Shown here in pieces: positions 11,893 to 22,600 of a stretch of 64,000 nucleotides of DNA. The notes under the pieces are model-generated. The model saw only the letters and a program-made list of their open reading frames with translations. It ran no database searches and was not told the DNA's origin. The DNA comes from Bilabrum cf. latius (taxonomy: Eukaryota > Bigyra: Bicosoecida > Bigyra > Bicosoecida): contig OZ237755.1 of NCBI GenBank assembly GCA_965178125.1, positions 248,001 to 312,000 of the forward strand, given 5' to 3'. The translations under genes and the position numbers were made by a program. Within the stretch, counting starts at the first letter, position 1; every line of letters begins with the position of its first letter.

Positions 11893-12853
11893 CCTATCTG
11901 CAGGCTTGATGCAAAGACACAGATTATTATTTCCTGTTTTTTATCAATTAATGATTTAATTCTGCCTACATCCGCAGTGTGGAGCTGAGAGCGGCACCTG
12001 CTCTTCCTGGTCTGCGATATTTCCGGTTTAAATATTGCGTGCATTTCTCAAGTGCTGTCTCGAAACTCCGAATCCGGATTAAATTAATAATTAAATTGCA
12101 CATTTTAATCCAATTTCGTGCTCGGTTCGAATTAAATTTTCTGGATTAACTTCAACCAGCATACCACGCGGCAAGAAGGCCTTTTTGCTAGTGCTTTTGC
12201 TTGCGTTAATTAATTTGAACAATCAACTTTACGTTGACATAGTCGTAGAGTTCGATCAATTTGCACAAAGAAGCAGGTGCCCAAGCAGACACGTGAGGGA
12301 GGTTCGAACGGAATCCTGGAAGGGCGTAGCAGCTCAATGGTGCCCGTGAGAATGGTACCACACAGCCTCCTGGTGTTTTGGAACACATGAGATTATCTAT
12401 CACGACGGGATTTACGCCAGACTAGTCCAAAGCCCTAACCCAATTTCTCTTGATTAAATGTGGCACGTGTCGAGTCGAAGCGTCCAGGCACTATCAAAAC
12501 ATCATCAAACTTTACCCAGACTACTCTTCAAACTAAATGTAAGCATCAAAGATAATACTCATGGCCTTGAAACTACCTTAGCAGCTCATGTAACCATGTC
12601 AGGCTCAGTTCAAGTTAATCCGTCGGAAATTTGTCTCGAATCGAATCCCCACTCAACTAATCCCAGAACTAATCCCGATTTTCGGTTTCGAGACACGGCT
12701 TCAAACGGCGAGAATCTGGTTTATGGAATGTGCTGACACTCTTGGAAGTTTCCCTGCTACGACAGCCTATTTCAAGAAACGCAGTTCAAGCCAAAGGCTT
12801 GAAGTCGTTCCAAATCATAGATAGAATCAAGCAAAGACCGGATAAGTCTTGCG
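11893..12853. other. AT-rich divergent intergenic region
   Basis: About 960 nt between the divergent starts of TDP1 (-) and the ubiquitin-like gene (+). It is clearly more AT-rich than the surrounding genes, especially 12040-12230. No ORF with coding character was found. An inverted repeat is visible: GGATTAA at 12076-12082 and TTAATCC at 12105-12111, next to the palindrome AATCCGGATT at 12071-12080. Both promoters presumably lie here, but I cannot point to a defined TATA or initiator element. Confidence 0.6.
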
Positions 12854-15313
12854 ATGGCTGCCGTTGCAGGAGCGATTGGCATTGCGGTTCAAAGCAGTGC
12901 TGGGTCGGCGAAGTCTTCCAGCGATACGCAGGTGTCCGTGAAAGTCCTCACATCAGGGGGAAAATCTGTGTTCAGCGTGGATATTTCTGCTGAGACATCG
13001 GCAACGGTGGCTGATGTGCTGACGGAGGTTTGCAAGGCACAAAGGCTGCCGAGTGATGCGTTCCGGAGTGAAGCGATTGCCAAGATCACGTCTGGTAGCG
13101 CCACCATAGCAGCTGGCGTTGGCGCTGCCTTGTCTGATCTGGGATGCAAAGGTTCTGGTGATACTCGATCCCTCACGGTGCACTTGACCGAGGCCGGCGA
13201 GGGCCGAGCCAGGGCGACTGTGCAAACAGTCACGGTGGTCGTGTCGCCGGTAGATATCACGACTGACGGGTTCAGCTGGACCAGCTGGATTAGCAGCTCG
13301 TATGCCATTTCATCTGCCAAGGGTGCCATCCAGCTGAAGTGCCCCGTGCACTGGGCCCCCGACGAGAAAGCCACTCTGACCGAGAAGGTGGGCGAGCTGC
13401 TCGCACTTAGGGGGATCGACATCGCGGCGGCGCGCGAGATCAGCGGTGACGGCGAGGCCCCAGCCGATGCCTCCGTGGGAGGCGGCGGCGACAGCAGCGG
13501 GTCCGGCGGAGACAGCGGCGTGCGGTTCGCGTTCCGGTCGACCAGTGCGGTGCGGGACCCGGCCGAGCATGTGACGAGCATGTTCGGCTCCGTGGCCGCT
13601 TCGGGGAACAAGATCGAGGCGCGGGACGTCATGTACGCCATGTCCAACCAGGCCTCTGAGCACTACCGCAACCTGAACAACATGAGCTCGCAGACCTTTG
13701 TCGTATCGGAGGACGGCGAAGTCAGGGTGAAGTCGCATGGCAGCGCGACGAGCCTCAGGGGCACCATGGAGGCGGGCGCATACACGCGGGCCGCACAGAA
13801 CCAGTTCTACAACGCAAGTTCCCTGGCGGTGTATGTGGGCGTGCCCCTGTCCATGATGGACAGCGTGCGACCGGCTCCCGCGGTGGCCGCCGACTGCAAG
13901 GTGTTCCTCGCGGGCGCAGGGGAGGCGGAATCAGCTGCCTCGCCGCGGCCCTCGGGGCTGCCCGCCTCCCTTGTGGTGGACCGCCACGAGGAGAAGAGGG
14001 CCAGGGCACAGCGCCTGCAACGGTCCCTCGCGGAGTCAGCCACGCCCCACAAGGCCTTCGAGGCGAGAGAGGGAGCCTCCGCTGGGGCCGTGGCCATGCT
14101 TCGAGAGTACGACGCGCTGGCTGCCAAGGCAGCCGTGGAGCAGGCCAAGCGGTTCGGCAGGGGGGACCCCAGGATGCCCGAGCCCACCACGATGGATTCC
14201 CTCTGCAAGATCCGCAGCGTGGACGTGCAGCCCAGCGAAGAGGCTCCCAGGATGGATGTCCACACCGAGGTGATCTGCCTGATCGACACCCCAGAGCTGG
14301 GCCAGGGGCACATCGCGGTGCGCATGACCACGGACCGCACCTTCAAGGACCTTCTGCAGAGCATGCGGTACAAGCTGCAGAGCGCCGACGTGGCTCTCTA
14401 CAACGCAGCCTCCCAGCCAGAGCTGCAGCAGGTATCATGGGACGGGAAGGATGTAAGGCAGGTGCTAGACGGAGCAAAGACGCTCGGCGAAGCGGGTTGC
14501 TTCGGAGCTTGCCGGCTGCGTCTGGTGCTGGACCCTTCTGCCGGCGAGGACGGCGTGGAGCGGGTCACTTTCGAGGTGGAGGGGCCTCGCGACTCACGTG
14601 CGACCTTCACCGTGGCCTCCTCTCTCACCATGTACGGCCTGTTTGACATGGTGCGCGACAGCACGGGCCTCTTTAGGCCGGTGATCGAGCTCATGCCCAT
14701 GGAGGCGCCTCTCAGCAGGTCTAAGAAAACGCTGGCAGAGGCCGGACTCAGCGGGACCGTGCAGCTCAAGGCCAGCAACGAGCCGTTTAAGCCATGGACC
14801 GGGGGTCAGGTCTTCGTCAAGACGCTGACCGGCAAGACAGTGACCCTTGTCTGCAGCTCCTCCAACTCTCTGGAGGCAGTCAAGTCGCTCATTCAGGAGG
14901 CCGAGGGCATCCCCCCGGACCAGCAGCGGCTGATCTTCGCCGGGAAGCAGCTGGAGGATGGCCGCACGCTGGCGGACTACCGGATCTGCCAGGAGAGCAC
15001 GCTGCACCTGGTGCTGCGCTTGAGGGGCGGCATGATGGACCCGTCCTCCGGGGCGGAGGGCCTGCGGGCCGACATCAGGGAGATGTTCGGCATCCCTGAC
15101 AGCGAGTTCGCGTGCAGGCAGCTGCCCGTGAGCATCATCGCGGCGGCGTGGCGGGCCCAGCTGGAGGACGAGCCCGTGTTCGCCAACATTTAGCTGCCTG
15201 GCAGGAAGGGCCCGGTGCGGGTGGAGGTGGAGCCCGGCATGACGCTGGAGCAGTTGAGGGATGCGGCCATGGAGGTGGCGGCTGCAGAGGATGAGGAGGA
15301 GGAGGGGCTGTGA
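12854..15313 (+). CDS. Multi-ubiquitin-like protein with embedded ubiquitin domain
   Basis: A single exon of 820 codons from ATG 12854 to TGA 15311-15313; one TAG at 15191-15193. Near the C-terminus (nt 14803-15030) is an almost complete ubiquitin, from VFVKTLTGK through [20 protein letters not shown] to LVLRLRGG. It keeps the positions of K6, K11, K27, K48, L8, I44, V70 and the GG end. K29, K33 and K63 are replaced by Leu, Ala and Gln, and there is no Met in place of M1. About 94 further residues follow the GG, so a deubiquitinase could in principle release the tail. Two upstream segments (about nt 14240-14550 and 14555-14790) have the length and hydrophobic pattern of further ubiquitin-like folds. 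The N-terminal segment may be another. The central region (about 13520-13860) is unrecognised. Function unknown; a ubiquitin-pathway adaptor is inferred. Confidence 0.8.
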
Positions 15314-15503
15314 GGTGCGCGCGCACTCAAACGTGCTCCGGGTCTGGGCTCAAGGTCCCGGGATTGTTGCTCTTCGTATTTTGCAGGATACTGTCCAAAG
15401 CTGCAACTACCTGCTAGTGGCGGCCAACAAGCCGAAAGCGAGGCAGCAGATTGTCATTGGCCTGAAATTCTAGTCACATCACCCAAGGAGCACCGCCGGC
15501 TAA

Positions 15504-16448
15504 ATGCGCAGAATCATCGACGACCCGGAGTCTGGGAACGTTTGTTGCCGAATCCGACGAAAGCTGCATTCAATGTCGAACGATGTGAGGTGCCCTACCA
15601 AGCAACACATATCAGTGCACAGCGCGACGTGGAAAGATGTCATGCGACTCTCAGAGACGCTACAGGACAGTCTGCGATGTCTGCAAGAAGGTGACTTAAC
15701 TCAACAACAAATCTAGGCCCTCTCTCGGCGTGTTAAGGAGGCTCAACGGACTGTCATAGGAGTATCAAATGTCATTGATGCTGTGCAGTCCGGTCGCGCG
15801 GACACCATTTTGGCCAAGTAGGCCTCGAAAAGGACGCAGACCAAAACGAGAGCAGCGGCACCTAGCGCAGGGCCTGGCATTCTTGCGGCACCCACGGTCG
15901 TAGCATCACTAGCAGCGCCACGAAGTACAGGAGTAGGTCAAGGACTTTCGGTGCCGGTGGCGCCAACCGGAAAAGCGTTAGCGCCGGCGTTGCCTGACAG
16001 CCAGACTAGCGCATCAATCGCTCCGTCAGCCACGACGAGCGCATCTACGAGTAGGAGCAAGACTATTGCTACATCTAGCTATAGCGGCGAGCAGCCTCGT
16101 CGTCGGGCCTCAGTGCATGGCTCACGGGCTAGCAGGGCGGCCCATAGCCGAAAGGCAGCTGGGAGCAGTTTAGAAGGCGGGGTTGCAGCATCGGGCGGAT
16201 CCCAACTGAATTCGGAGCCGCGTACAGTTGGTGGGGCTAGTAGTTTGAGTAATGACGCCACATCAGGCTCGGGAAGTTTACCGGATGCAGCCACTGGCAG
16301 GAGGCCCCGCAGCGCTGCCGGTGCCGGCCACTAGGATGGCGCCAGCCGAGAGGGGAGCGGGAGAGGTAGCAGTGCCAGTGGGCCATGGTCCCCCCTAAAG
16401 GATGGTCTAACACCCTTGGCAGCGTTCGCCGATGATCCAGAGTGGTGA
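15504..16448 (+). CDS. Hypothetical Ser/Ala/Thr-rich protein
   Basis: Frame 0 runs from ATG 15504, directly after an in-frame TAA at 15501-15503, to TGA 16446-16448: 314 residues with three in-frame TAGs (15714, about 15825, 16332). Residues 30-110 are moderately charged with possible helical character. The rest is low-complexity and rich in Ala, Ser, Thr and Pro, with basic patches such as PRRRAS. No domain is recognised. It sits between the ubiquitin-like gene and SCO1 on the same strand, with 190 nt upstream and 263 nt downstream that look non-coding. Codon and amino-acid composition resemble other linkers in the window, so I believe it is coding. The model could still miss small exons. 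Confidence 0.45.
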
Positions 16449-16711
16449 AGTACGCCGAGGCATCCGGCCCGCTCTAGGACGCGCTCTGCGCAGCAGTGTG
16501 GCTCCGTGAGCGGAAGCAGAAGCAGGCAAAGGATGTAAAGCAGAACCATACATATAACTGCGAGCCAGCAGGGCGGCAGCTCCGCAGGGGAGGGTACCCC
16601 AGGGGCAGAGGGCCACGGCCAGGGTGTGATGAGTGCAGCAGATGCGGAGCTGATCAGCAATCAATCCAGGATTGCGTGGATTTCGTACAAACTTCATTGA
16701 CCACAACAGGC

Positions 16712-17919
16712 ATGCTTCGTAGATTTAGTGGCATCTCTCGGTCAACCAGACTTGCGCGTGCATGCGTGTCCCACAGCAAATGCTGGATGGAATCTCAAGC
16801 ACGATTGAATTCGACTTGCTTCGCAGTAGGCCAATTCGCGAGCTATGGGACGGCCTTGCGCGTGGAGGGCCATCACGCTGTCACTCGTTGTACTTGTACC
16901 GCAAAGGATGTAGCAAGCGGCGCAATACGGCAGGCTGGACCTGTAGCACGTGGACCCTTCCGACACTCTGTCCCAGTCCTTTAGCAGCAAGGCAAGCCCG
17001 CGCCCGGCGCAAAGATTGCCGTAAGAGAAAAGTATTCATGTGCATTAGATTTCGGCTGACTCGGTGGCATGCCACTCTGCGCTTGTAAGTTCTACAATGC
17101 ATCCCGCAGTAGCCGATTTCATGGCCATCACTAGCTCTTCTCGTTGCTCTTGGAACTGCTGCTATAGGATACTTTAATTATACCAGAGAATAGTAGAAGA
17201 AAAAGGGTGCGTTTTATACTGCCGCCTCGCAATATTCGAGATCCTTTGTGTTTGCAGCAGCCTAGCACCTCACGTCACATTTTTTCATCGCGCTATTCTG
17301 GATCGCAGCACAGCGCCGCGTGACAACTACCGGTGACGCCAAAATTGGCGGGCCTTTCGAGCTGGTAGATAGTGACGGCAAGCCGATGACCGACTTCGAC
17401 CTGCGCGGGCAGTTCTACATCGTCTACTTCGGGTTCACCTACTGCCCAGACATCTGTCCCAACGAGCTCGTCAAGCTGGGCAAGATCGTCGATTTGGTCT
17501 CAAAGCAGAATCCCAGCCTGCCCCCCATCGTGCCAGTATTCATCACGGTGGATCCCCACCGCGACACGGTGGAGCAGATGCGCGCCTACAGGCAAGATTT
17601 CCACCCCACCATGCTCGCCCTGACGGGTACCCCCCAGCAAATCTCCCGGGTCACCAAGGCGTACAGGGTGTATTTCTCGGATACGATGCACAGGGACGAG
17701 GACGACGAGGATTACATCGTGGACCATTCCATCGCGCTGTACCTCATCGGGCCCGACGGCAAGTTCATGGACTTTTACCCGCAGCTGACCGAGCCCGAGG
17801 AAGCGGCGGAGGACATCGGCCTCAAGATGAGAGAGAGGCTCAGCCAGGACGGGATTGAGGTGGATGGGGAGGGCATTCTTAACACGATCAACAAGGCTAT
17901 TGCCAAGATGCTCGGGTGA
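16712..17919 (+). CDS. SCO1: SCO1/SenC cytochrome oxidase copper chaperone
   Basis: Three exons: 16712-17020, 17110-17206 and 17309-17919 (TGA), 338 residues. The introns are 89 and 102 nt (GTAAGA/CGCAG and GTGCG/CGCAG) and both junctions keep frame. SCO proteins deliver copper to the CuA site of cytochrome c oxidase at the mitochondrial inner membrane. The N-terminus MLRRFSGISRSTRLARACVS looks like a mitochondrial presequence. Exon 2 encodes the membrane anchor (SWPSLALLVALGTAAIGYF). Exon 3 is the thioredoxin-like domain with the copper-binding CPDIC motif, and the distal His lies in VDHSIALYLIGPDG. Four TAGs are in frame (16982, 17110, 17191, 17194). The last two are adjacent and lie in the charged linker after the anchor. 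Domain identity is certain. The exact first Met is inferred from the presequence. Confidence 0.92.
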
Positions 17920-18117
17920 GGCGCTGCTAGGATGGACTGATTGGAGGGGCAGGGCCCATGCACAGAGAGACCGTGGTTGTTGATTCGTATCTATGTCATT
18001 CACGAAGGGTTGGCCTCGTTGCAAGCAAGCCATGGAAAAAAGATGCGAGGTCGCGCATACGTATCAATTTCAGAATACTGTTCCTTCCATTGTCGCCGAA
18101 AAGATGCATGGATCTGC

Positions 18118-18215
18118 TCACTTGCCTCCCACCCCGCCTCCCTGCACCAAGCTCCTGGCCAGGTCGGCGGCCCCTCCGTCATCGTCTTCCCCTGCACCCC
18201 CCTCCGCTGTCGCTG

Positions 18216-18247
<32 letters not shown>

Positions 18248-19626
18248 GCAGCCCCGCTCCCTGCATCCCCCTTTTCCTTTCCCTCTGCAGCCGCAGCCGC
18301 AGACGAGGAAGACGACCCCGCACCCCCTGCCAGGGCCTTGATGAGCGCCGCGGGCCGACTGGCGCCAGGGTACAGCGTCTCGAAGTCCGATCGAAGAGCC
18401 GCCCTGCCCTTGGCCGCCAAAGCGTCCGCATCCTCAGCCACAGCTACCACCGCCCTGAGCCCCTTCCGCACAGCATCAGCCTGGAGCTCCACGTCCTCGG
18501 CGGCGGCCGCGGCCACGTCCTCCATCTGCTCCGCCAGGGCGTACTTGGCCAGCACCTCCCCGTCCATGCCCTCGTCCCCGGACCCCTCTCCGTCCGCTGC
18601 CGCCTTCTCCTCTTCTGCGGAACCGGCAAGCGCGGCGCCCCTCTCCAGCGCCTCCGCCTCGGCCTCGTACTGCGCCACCAGGCGCCTGAGCACCCTCGCT
18701 CGGCTCTGCAGCTCGTCGTTCCTCGGGTTGCGCAAGCGGCCCTGCGATGAAAATGCAGCGTGATTAAAGAAGATATTGCGTTCGCTTTGGGCGGTGCAGC
18801 AAGACACAGTGCGCAACAGTGCGGTCCAACGTAGTGCAGGGAGGCAAACGTCGCAACAAACTGACGCGTGGCGGCTGCCAGGGTCGTTCTGTTCGAATCC
18901 AGGCGTCCACATTCACTCCCTCACGTTTGCCTGCATGTTTGCTTGTCTCTGCGCGTGTTCGGCCACGGCTTCGCTGGCGGCAGCGACCATGGCACCGAGC
19001 GATCGCTCGACAGTGTCCACCAGCCCAGGGCAATCGGCGTGCAGTTGCCGAGTTGTGGCAGCATGTGCGCTGCACACCCCTGCCACTAGTTTGTGAAAGC
19101 GCAATCCAGCACTATCAGATGCAGCTGGCAAGCATGACGACGTGTCAACCGTGGGATACTCGGGAACTGCGATGCGTCGACCAAATCTTGAATTGCTGGC
19201 ATCATTATTGAATGCCATGAACACAATAATGCAGATGCGGTAACCCAGGTGTGTGCTTACGCTCTTTATCTACTACGAATGCACTGGGAGGTAAAGAAGG
19301 GGCTGCTGACGAGGGTGGGGCAGCCTCCGAAGATTTCGAGCTTGGAATAGCTCCACCGCTGGAGCGTCTTCGCTTGTCGGGCTGCGCTGAAGAGGAGCTT
19401 CCGGCGCTGCTCCGCCCTCGCTTTGATCCAATATTGCTTGCTTGCGTGAGGAATGCAGGTGCCGGGGCTGAACTGGAGGCAGCAGCTGCCGCGCCTCGCT
19501 TGGCTTTGCCGCTCTTGAACTTGAGCCTTGCTCTGCGTTCGCTCAGAATACAGCGGAATCAAATGATATATAATGCACCGAAAAACTATAAACCACAGCG
19601 ACACACTTTGATACTCACTTAGGCAT
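18118..19626 (-). CDS. Unknown four-exon protein with basic Ser-rich N-terminus and helical C-terminus
   Basis: Exons on the minus strand: 19626-19619, 19541-19261, 19166-18925 and 18741-18118 (TGA). They give 384 residues, with all junctions in frame (introns 77, 94 and 183 nt; donors GTGAG, GTAAG, GTGAG). The first coding exon is only 8 nt. Residues 1-30 are very basic (MPNERRARLKFKSGKAKRG), followed by a Ser/Ala/Pro region containing DKRRRSS, a likely nuclear signal. Residues 120-300 are predicted helical and Ala/Glu-rich with coiled-coil periodicity. A Ser run (about ten) encoded by AGC repeats lies near the C-terminus. There is no in-frame TAG. I considered kinetochore subunits of the Mis12/MIND type because of the layout, but no specific motif supports that. 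Function unknown. Confidence 0.6.
18218..18246. repeat. CTG/CAG trinucleotide run
   Basis: Nine to ten uninterrupted CTG units on the plus strand. Read as AGC on the minus strand they encode a polyserine run near the C-terminus of the 18118-19626 gene. Runs like this are prone to length change by slippage. Confidence 0.9.
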
Positions 19627-19666
19627 GCTGAAAATCAGTAGGCAAACCTCACCAACGGCACCTGAA

Positions 19667-22600
19667 ATGGCAGTGGTTCGTGAACGTTCGGAATTACCCA
19701 GTTTCCGTTCGATGATTTCAGTCCCAGATAGGCCCGAGGGCCAGGGCATCATGAGGCAATGGAAAGATCAGCAAGCAGATCTTCGCGATGCAGAGCGAAT
19801 GGCTGAGCTGCGCAATAAGATGACGGCGGCTGAGCGCTGGAGGTCGCAGGCAGAGACGATACATTTTCGCCGGCCCTTTTACGAAATATCCAGCAGGATG
19901 CCCACCTTTGAGCCGTCGATTGACGCGAGCGGCATAGAACTTAATATAAGAGAGAGACAGCTGCTATGGGACATGCTGTAGGAGAATGTAATGGTCAGGG
20001 TGCTTGGCACCGTGCTGCAGGAGCTCGATCTCACGGCCTGCGGTCTCACTCGCAAACACTGCTAGCACCTTGGCCCAAGACTGGGCGAATGCCTCTCATT
20101 GTAGCGTTTATGCCTGCGAAACAATCGAATCGGATCAGAGGGCGGAATAGCAATCATCAAGGGCCTCCAGCGGAGCGCAGCTGCCCAGTACACGCGCAAG
20201 CAAGAGGCGTTGAAGCTCTCCCCTTCAGTGCTTGAAGCGGATGCAAGAGCAGTATTTATGGGTGCATTTTAGCAAGACTAGGCGGACGCGAAACAACTAG
20301 AGCAGAATGCCGATGGCAGCGGCGGCGAAGCGGCCGGAGGAGGCATCGCGAAGAGCACCGGCGGTCCGCCAAAGCCGAGCAAGGGCGGGGCGCTCGCTCG
20401 GCTCCGTGCCAAGCAAGCCGTGACCCAGAAGAAAAAAGAAGAAGCGGCCAAGAAGATGGTCGAGGAGCAGGCGAGGCGCGATGACCCAGTGGACCCCAGG
20501 GTGACCGCGTGGCTGGGAGCGCACGCGAGAGGTGACCCCGACCCCCTCCCCGGGCTCATGCCTATGGCGCGGGCGGCAGAGCAGGCTCGCATGGACAAGG
20601 AACTCAAGAAGAGGCTGCGACCAAAGAAACGAGGCGCGGGGGGCGAGGGTATCGAGGAGATCGAGGAGGAGGCCGAGGCGAGGAGGCAGAGGAAGAGGGC
20701 GGCGGCGGGTCGCAAAGGGAGACGCAGGTCCGCACTCGACGATCTGGGTGCAGATCCCTCCATCGCGAGGAAGGCCGTCCGCAGGGGGTCCGTCGTGGGC
20801 AGAGACGACGGGGACGTGCGCGGGGTGGGTGCCGACCGCGGGATCGTGACGTCGTTCAACCGAGGCTCCCTGCTCTCTCCCTTCGAGGAGCTGGACCTGA
20901 CCAACTGCGACCTCCTGGATGCGGTGGGGAGCGGACCCGGGGGCGCGGTGTTCACGCTCATGCGCGGTGCCGTGGCGCAGCTGGGAAGGTACCTTGAGAT
21001 GCCCGAGTGCGGGCTCCGCACCCTGATCCTATCAAAGAACAAGTTCTCCGAGGTCGCCGCGGAGCCGCTGGTGCGCGCGGTGGCGGTCAACACGACCCTG
21101 CAGACGCTTGAGATGGAGACGTCCCAGTGCGGGACAGCGGTGGGCGTGGCCCTCGTGGACGTGGCCACGCGCCGACCGCAGGCATACAAAGGCAGGGATG
21201 GCGCGGCGGGTGGGAGAGGCCTCGCACCTCTCCCCCCATCGGCTTTGCACCGCGGCGATCCCATGCAGGGTGCCTTGGGGTCTGGCATGTCTGCGAGAGG
21301 ACCCATGCAGCCCCTGCAGCCGCTTGCAAGCAGGCATCCGGCGGGCTCCCGGGAAGGTGGTAGTGGCTCCGGCGGAGAGGCCGCGGGCATGTCGGCCATC
21401 CCCATTGTTCCCTGGAGCCGAGAGGGAGGTAGGGACCATGGGAGGGCTGGTGACAGCACTGGTGCAGCGTACGATGGTGCGGGAGGGTTCTCCTTGAGTC
21501 TCAAAGGGTAGAAAGGGGCGAGCGGTGCGGCTGCCACCCCGAGGCAGCGAGCTGGGGACAGGAGCTTCACGCCAAAACCGCCGCTCGTGCTCGAGGAGTG
21601 GCAAGCAACGGAGCTGCCCGAGCAGGCGGGGCAGCTGCTGGTGCAAGCCGCAGAGGCGTCCCATCGCGCCACCACCCCCTACCTGCGGCAGGTGATCTCG
21701 CAGACTGCGGCGCTGGACGAGCAGCAGGAGCGGAGGCTGCGAGAAGCTCAGCGACCGGACCGCCCGACGGGCATGACGGCGCTGGGGCTCAAGTGCTGCT
21801 ACCTAGGGGACGAGGGCGCTTCTGCCCTGCGTCCGCTGCTCATGCGCGGGGGCAGGCTCCGCATCCTGGACCTCAGGGTGAACCGCATCACGGCCCCCGG
21901 GCTGAGGCACGTGTGCCGGGGCGTGGCGGTGGGCAAGCTGACCACCCTGGACGTGTCGGGGAACAAACTGGGCTCGATGGGGGCGAAGGTCCTGGCCGTG
22001 TGCCTGTCGTCGAGGTTTTGCCCGCTGGAGACGCTCCGATGCAACCGCTGCTGTCTGACCAACGACGGGACCGACCCTACAGGCGCGTCTGACATGGCCA
22101 CCGCGCTGCAGCACAACCGCACCCTCAGTCGCCTGGAGATGGCGGCCAACACGCTCACGCCCCAGAAGTTCAGGTTTATGCCGGAAAAACGCTCTCAGAC
22201 GGTGGTGTACGCCCTTGCCCGAGCTCTTCAGGACAACCAGACGCTGCAGCACCTGGACCTGACCAACAACTGGATCCAGGTGACGGGGCAGTACCGCATC
22301 GTGGACTCCATGAAGAAGCACCCGTACGCCACGCCGTATGCGGGAGAGATCGCCGACACGCTCCGCAGGTGGGTGCAGGGTATGCTGTTCCTACGGGCCA
22401 CAGGGAGCGCCATCCCAACCACCGAAACGCTAGAGCACCCCGCGCACCCCTTGCTGGCCAAGAGCATGCGAAGGCCCGTGATCGCCGGGCAGCTGCTGGA
22501 CGTGGGTCTGCACCCGACCGTGGCGCAGTCCCTGCAGTTGCAGGTCAGGGAAGCTGCGAAGCCCTCTGTGTCCAGGGCGCAGGGAACAGACCTCGCCCTG

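Noticed and set aside
12300-12320. GGTTCGAA resembling a tRNA B box, which could mark a suppressor tRNA
   Set aside because: The flanking bases do not form a T-arm and no matching A box or cloverleaf was seen. No tRNA was found in the window.
17038-17085. Alternative SCO1 start MCIRFRLTRWHATLR with a GTAAGT donor
   Set aside because: It looks like a mitochondrial presequence, but the phase does not match exon 2. The exon ending at 17020 joins in phase 0 and has its own presequence.
18118-19626. Kinetochore Mis12/MIND subunit
   Set aside because: Only the general layout (basic Ser-rich N-terminus, helical C-terminus) fits; no diagnostic motif was found.
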